A stretch of DNA of 35,816 bases from Chloroflexota bacterium (GTDB taxonomy: Bacteria; Chloroflexota; Anaerolineae; CG2-30-64-16). The notes beneath the pieces were generated by a model, which ran no database searches, was not told the DNA's origin, and was given only the letters and a program-made list of their open reading frames with translations. The translations under genes and the position numbers were made by a program. Location of the stretch: positions 1-35,816 of the forward strand of contig JAKPQT010000722.1 in the NCBI GenBank assembly GCA_029555885.1. The letters are read 5' to 3'. Below, piece by piece: positions 32,486-35,816 of the stretch. The number at the start of each line of letters is the position of its first letter. Position 1 is the first letter of the stretch.

Positions 32486-33490
32486 ATGAACTCACGCGAG
32501 CGTGTATTGGCCGCCCTGCGCCGCGAGCGACCGGACCGCATTCCTCACTGCGAGTTGGGAATCGACCGGGCGCTGGCCGTGCAGTTGATGGGCTGGGGCC
32601 CGCCGACGGATCAGGCGGCCAGCCTCGAAAGCCAACCCTACACAGTCGAGGAGGCCAAGGCGCTCTCGACCTTCCTCAGTCTCGACAACATCTACTACGT
32701 CCTGCGCGCCCCGGTCCTGGCGCAGAAGATCCCCGGCCAGGACGGCCGCCTGTTCTACGGCGAGGGCCTGCTGCACACGGAGGCGGACCTCCACCTGCTG
32801 CAACTGCCCGACCCGCATGATGCTGCATTGTACGCTGACGCGGCCGCGTTTGCCAGGGAGAAGGGCGACTTCGCCGCCTGGTTCGTCACGCGCATGGGCA
32901 TCTTCTCGGTTATGCTCGGCATGGGCACGGAGGCGTTCAGCATTGCGCTGTACGAGAACCGGCCGCTCATCGAAACCATCCTCGACTATTATGTGGATTG
33001 GACCTGCGCGCTGGCCGATCATGCCGCGGCGCTCGGCTTCGACGTCTTCGTAACCACGGACGACATGGCGTTCAAGTCCACGACCTTCTTCTCGCCCAAG
33101 GTCTTTCGGGAACTGGTGCTGCCGCGCTATCACCGGCTCGCCAGGCACGTCACGCTGCCCTGGGTGCTGCACAGCGACGGCAACATGCTACCCTTCCTCG
33201 ACGATCTCGTCAACGTCGGCATTGCCGGTTTTCACCCGGTGGAGAAGGGCGCGATGGATATCCGGCAGGTCAAGCGGGATTACGGCGACCGCATATGCCT
33301 GTTGGGCAACGTGGACCTGAACCTCCTGGGCTTGGGCACGCCGGAGGAGGTAGATGCCGAGGTGCGCGGCCTCATCGAGGATGTCGGGCCCGCGGGCTAC
33401 ATCCTGACGAGCGGCAACAGCCTCGCCGGGTATCTCAAGCCGGAGTGCGTCATCGCGAAGAGCGAGGCTGTCCGGAAGTACGGAAGCTGA
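32486..33490 (+). CDS. URO-D superfamily protein lacking the Cys zinc ligands
   Basis: This 334-residue protein opens MNSRERVLAALRRERPDRIPHCELG and has typical MFSPKVFRE-like and GNVDLNLLGLGTPEEV blocks. In place of His-X-Cys it has HSDGN (229-233), and at the late Cys loop TSGNSLA (308-314) has no Cys. AGGAGACAAGAC precedes the ATG. It is divergent from the TIM-barrel/glycyl-radical operon, with only 72 bases between the two starts, so the control region is shared. A TACAAT at 32431-32436 could be its -10, but no good -35 is seen. A role in methyl transfer or another decarboxylase-like reaction cannot be separated. HemE itself seems unlikely from sequence style. Confidence 0.87.
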   Translation: MNSRERVLAALRRERPDRIPHCELGIDRALAVQLMGWGPPTDQAASLESQPYTVEEAKALSTFLSLDNIYYVLRAPVLAQKIPGQDGRLFYGEGLLHTEADLHLLQLPDPHDAALYADAAAFAREKGDFAAWFVTRMGIFSVMLGMGTEAFSIALYENRPLIETILDYYVDWTCALADHAAALGFDVFVTTDDMAFKSTTFFSPKVFRELVLPRYHRLARHVTLPWVLHSDGNMLPFLDDLVNVGIAGFHPVEKGAMDIRQVKRDYGDRICLLGNVDLNLLGLGTPEEVDAEVRGLIEDVGPAGYILTSGNSLAGYLKPECVIAKSEAVRKYGS

Positions 33491-33520
33491 GGTGGCTGCG
33501 GCTGGCGGTCGGCGTGGCGG

Positions 33521-33549
33521 TTGACGCTTCATCCCCGTTCGCATATAAT
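33521..33549 (+). promoter_or_regulatory. Predicted sigma70 promoter of glnS
   Basis: TTGACG (33521-33526), a 17-base spacer and a perfect TATAAT (33544-33549) lie just before glnS. Transcription from about 33556 gives a leader of about 34 bases. It is the strongest promoter match in the window, as expected for a housekeeping gene. Confidence 0.75.
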
Positions 33550-33589
33550 GCAGCCCTGAACGAACTCTCAACGGAAACGGAAGACATCT

Positions 33590-35272
33590 ATGCCCACTGA
33601 AATGACTGCCCCGCCCAATTTCATTCACGAAATCGTCGAGGAGCACAACCGCACGGGCCGCTTCGGCGGCCGCGTACACACGCGCTTCCCGCCGGAGCCA
33701 AGCGGCTACCTCCATATCGCGCATGCGAAAGTCGCCAGCATTGACTTCGGCCTGGCGCGCGACTTTGGCGGCAAGTGCAACCTGCGCTTCGACGACACTA
33801 ACCCTATCCGCGAAGAGACCGAGTACGTCGACGGCATCATCGAGACGCTGCACTGGCTCGGCTGGGATTGGGATGACCGCCTCTTCTTTGCCTCTGATTA
33901 CTTCCAGCAGCTTTACGAGTGGGCCCAACTGCTGATTCGCAAGGGTAAGGCATATGTGTGCGACCTGTCGCCGGATGAGGTACGCGAGTATCGCGGCGAC
34001 CTGACCACGCCGGGGCGCAACAGTCCGTGGCGCGACCGATCGGTCGAGGAAAATCTGGACCTCTTCGAACGCATGAAGCGGGGCGAGTTCCCGGATGGCT
34101 CGCGCACGCTGCGCGCAAAGATCGACATGGCACACCCGAATTTCAATATGCGCGACCCGGTCATGTACCGCATCCTCCACGCCGAACACCACCGGACGGG
34201 CAACGAGTGGTGCATCTACCCGATGTACGACTGGGCGCACGGGCAGAGCGACTCGATCGAGGGCGTCACCCATTCGCTGTGCGATGTGGGCTATGAGGAT
34301 CACCGCCCATTGTATGAGTGGTTCTGTAATGAGTTGGGCATCTACTGCCCGCAGCAGGTCGAGTTCGGACGGTTCGCCTTTACCTATACCGTGCTAGGCA
34401 AACGCATCCTCAAGCGCTTCGTCAAAGAGGGCCTGGTGCGTGGGTGGGATGATCCGCGCATGCCGACACTGGTCGGGCTGCGTCGCCGCGGCTACACGCC
34501 GGAGGCCATCAACGACCTCTGCAATCGGACGGGCGTGTCCAAGACGAACACGGTCATCGAGATCCAGCTGCTCGAGTACTGCATCCGCGAGGACCTCAAC
34601 AAACGCGCCCCGCGCGTGATGGCGGTGCTCGCCCCGCTCAAGGTGGTCATCGAGAACTGGCCGGCCGATAAGGTGGAGTGGGTCGAAGCGGTCAACAACC
34701 CCGAAGACGAGTCGATGGGCACGCGTCAGATACCGTTCGGCCGCGAGCTTTACATCGAACGAGACGACTATCGCGAGGATGCACCGAAGGGCTGGTTCCG
34801 CCTGGGCCCGGGCCGCGAAGTTCGGCTCAAGCACGGCTACTTCATCACGTGCCACGAGGCGGTCAAAGACGCGGACGGCAATGTGGTCGAGCTGCGCTGC
34901 ACCTACGACCCCGAATCCGCGGGCGGACAGACACCCGATGGCCGCGTGGTCAAGGGGACGCTACACTGGGTGTCGGCTGCGCACGCGCTCGATGCCGAAG
35001 TGCGCCTGTACGATTACCTGTTCACCAAGCCCGATCCGAACGACGCGCCGGAAGGGCAGGACTTCATGGCGAACTTCAATTACAACTCGGAGACCATCCT
35101 GACGGGCTGCAAGGTGGAGCCGGGTTTGGCGGCAGCGCGACCGGGGGATCGCTTCCAGTTCCTGCGCACCGGCTATTTCTGCCTGGACCCGGACACGACG
35201 CCCGAACTGCTGGTCTTCAACCGCACGGTTGGACTCAAGGATACCTGGTCGAAGGTCGAAAAGAAGAAGTAG
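33590..35272 (+). CDS. glnS: Glutaminyl-tRNA synthetase
   Basis: This 560-residue protein is a class I synthetase of the usual bacterial GlnRS length. The HIGH motif is [13 protein letters not shown] (H42-I-A-H45). [20 protein letters not shown] and the GlnRS block [26 protein letters not shown] follow. The KMSKS region reads YTVLGKRIL (269-272 LGKR), where GlnRS usually has MSKR. The C-terminal beta-barrel anticodon domain ends [15 protein letters not shown]. It charges tRNA-Gln directly in the cytoplasm. GGAAG lies about seven bases before the ATG; an in-frame ATG four codons later is possible. GluRS is excluded by the [18 protein letters not shown] block. Confidence 0.97.
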   Translation: MPTEMTAPPNFIHEIVEEHNRTGRFGGRVHTRFPPEPSGYLHIAHAKVASIDFGLARDFGGKCNLRFDDTNPIREETEYVDGIIETLHWLGWDWDDRLFFASDYFQQLYEWAQLLIRKGKAYVCDLSPDEVREYRGDLTTPGRNSPWRDRSVEENLDLFERMKRGEFPDGSRTLRAKIDMAHPNFNMRDPVMYRILHAEHHRTGNEWCIYPMYDWAHGQSDSIEGVTHSLCDVGYEDHRPLYEWFCNELGIYCPQQVEFGRFAFTYTVLGKRILKRFVKEGLVRGWDDPRMPTLVGLRRRGYTPEAINDLCNRTGVSKTNTVIEIQLLEYCIREDLNKRAPRVMAVLAPLKVVIENWPADKVEWVEAVNNPEDESMGTRQIPFGRELYIERDDYREDAPKGWFRLGPGREVRLKHGYFITCHEAVKDADGNVVELRCTYDPESAGGQTPDGRVVKGTLHWVSAAHALDAEVRLYDYLFTKPDPNDAPEGQDFMANFNYNSETILTGCKVEPGLAAARPGDRFQFLRTGYFCLDPDTTPELLVFNRTVGLKDTWSKVEKKK

Positions 35273-35285
35273 GAAGGAGCTCCCG

Positions 35286-35753
35286 ATGAAAGGCAACGAG
35301 CAGGTCATTGCAACCCTCAACATGCTGCTGGCGGAGGAGCTAACCGCCATCAACCAGTACGTGGTCCACTCCGAGATGTGCTCGAACTGGGGCTATGGCA
35401 AGCTCCACGACGCCATCGAAGCGCGTGCCATCACCGAGATGCGCCATGCTGAGAGGCTCATCGAGCGGCTGCTGTTCCTGGAAGGACGGCCCATCGTGAG
35501 CCAGCTCAACCCGATGCACATCGGCGCGGATGTCGTGGCGCAGTTCCGCGACGATCTCGACGCGGAAACCACTGCGGTCAGGCTCTACAACGAGGCCGTC
35601 CAGCTCGCCGTCGAGCAGCGCGATAACGGAACGCGCGCTATGCTCGAAGGCATCCTGCACGACGAGGAGGAGCATCTGGACTGGTTGGAGACGCAGCTCG
35701 ACCAGATCGAGCAGATGGGCCTCGCGCCGTATCTCGTCGAGCAAGTTGGATAG
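35286..35753 (+). CDS. bfr: Bacterioferritin
   Basis: This 155-residue protein aligns without gaps to E. coli Bfr in the first 130 residues. The ferroxidase ligands E18, E51, H54, E94, E127 and H130 are all present, with Y25 and the heme-ligand M52 (ITEMRHAERL). It is thus a heme-binding 24-mer that oxidises Fe(II) and stores iron. AAGGAG lies just before the ATG at 35286, 13 bases after the glnS stop, so it is probably read from the glnS promoter; an in-frame start at 35229 would lie inside glnS. After its stop only a short tail remains, with two copies of GTGACAAGG (35757 and 35773). Confidence 0.97.
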   Translation: MKGNEQVIATLNMLLAEELTAINQYVVHSEMCSNWGYGKLHDAIEARAITEMRHAERLIERLLFLEGRPIVSQLNPMHIGADVVAQFRDDLDAETTAVRLYNEAVQLAVEQRDNGTRAMLEGILHDEEEHLDWLETQLDQIEQMGLAPYLVEQVG

Positions 35754-35816
35754 GACGTGACAAGGTGAAGAGGTGACAAGGCGATGTCGCGTTGCGGGTT
35801 GGCGTTTCTTTCCACG

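Overview
The window is high-GC DNA, probably from an uncultured Chloroflexota (Anaerolineae-like) bacterium. This rests on protein style only: secreted proteins with long Thr/Pro linkers and a Y/F-L-P-L-V-L tail, a MalT-type LuxR regulator, a split transketolase, and many uroporphyrinogen-decarboxylase-superfamily (URO-D) proteins. There is no rRNA, tRNA, CRISPR array, transposase or phage structural gene in view.

Layout. 1-3830 (minus): a tight operon of a B12-binding corrinoid protein, two URO-D-superfamily proteins and an unrecognised protein that runs off the left edge. It is preceded by a sigma70-like promoter with a palindromic operator at the expected transcription start. 3982-6457 (plus): a metallo-beta-lactamase-fold hydrolase with an altered metal motif, an integral membrane protein, and a LysM/L,D-transpeptidase split by an in-frame TAG just before its catalytic Cys. 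6495-12607 (minus): four secreted or surface proteins. Three tandem paralogues share an H-x-F-(Y/F)-G domain and the fourth is a 903-residue Ig-like protein with an exact 300-residue internal duplication. 13062-17101 (minus): a small HTH protein, a NarL-type response regulator with a non-standard receiver, and a MalT-type ATPase regulator frameshifted at a G8 tract.

17314-25859 is a pentose/arabinoxylan-type locus. A GH51 arabinofuranosidase (minus) and a GH3 beta-xylosidase-like enzyme (plus) diverge from a symmetric -10 box. They are followed by transketolase N and C halves, a FucI/AraA-fold isomerase and a glycerol-kinase-like FGGY kinase. Read together these would release pentoses, isomerise them, phosphorylate them and feed them to transketolase, using non-canonical isomerase and kinase families. 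This is inference.

25979-32413 (minus) is a five-gene cluster: a xylose-isomerase-like TIM barrel, a glycyl radical enzyme (C393, G714), two URO-D proteins and a second TIM barrel. A further URO-D gene diverges at 32486. No radical-SAM activase is visible. This cluster and the corrinoid operon, together holding five divergent URO-D paralogues, are the best candidates for undescribed biochemistry. The right end (33590-35753) is housekeeping: glutaminyl-tRNA synthetase behind a near-consensus promoter, then bacterioferritin.
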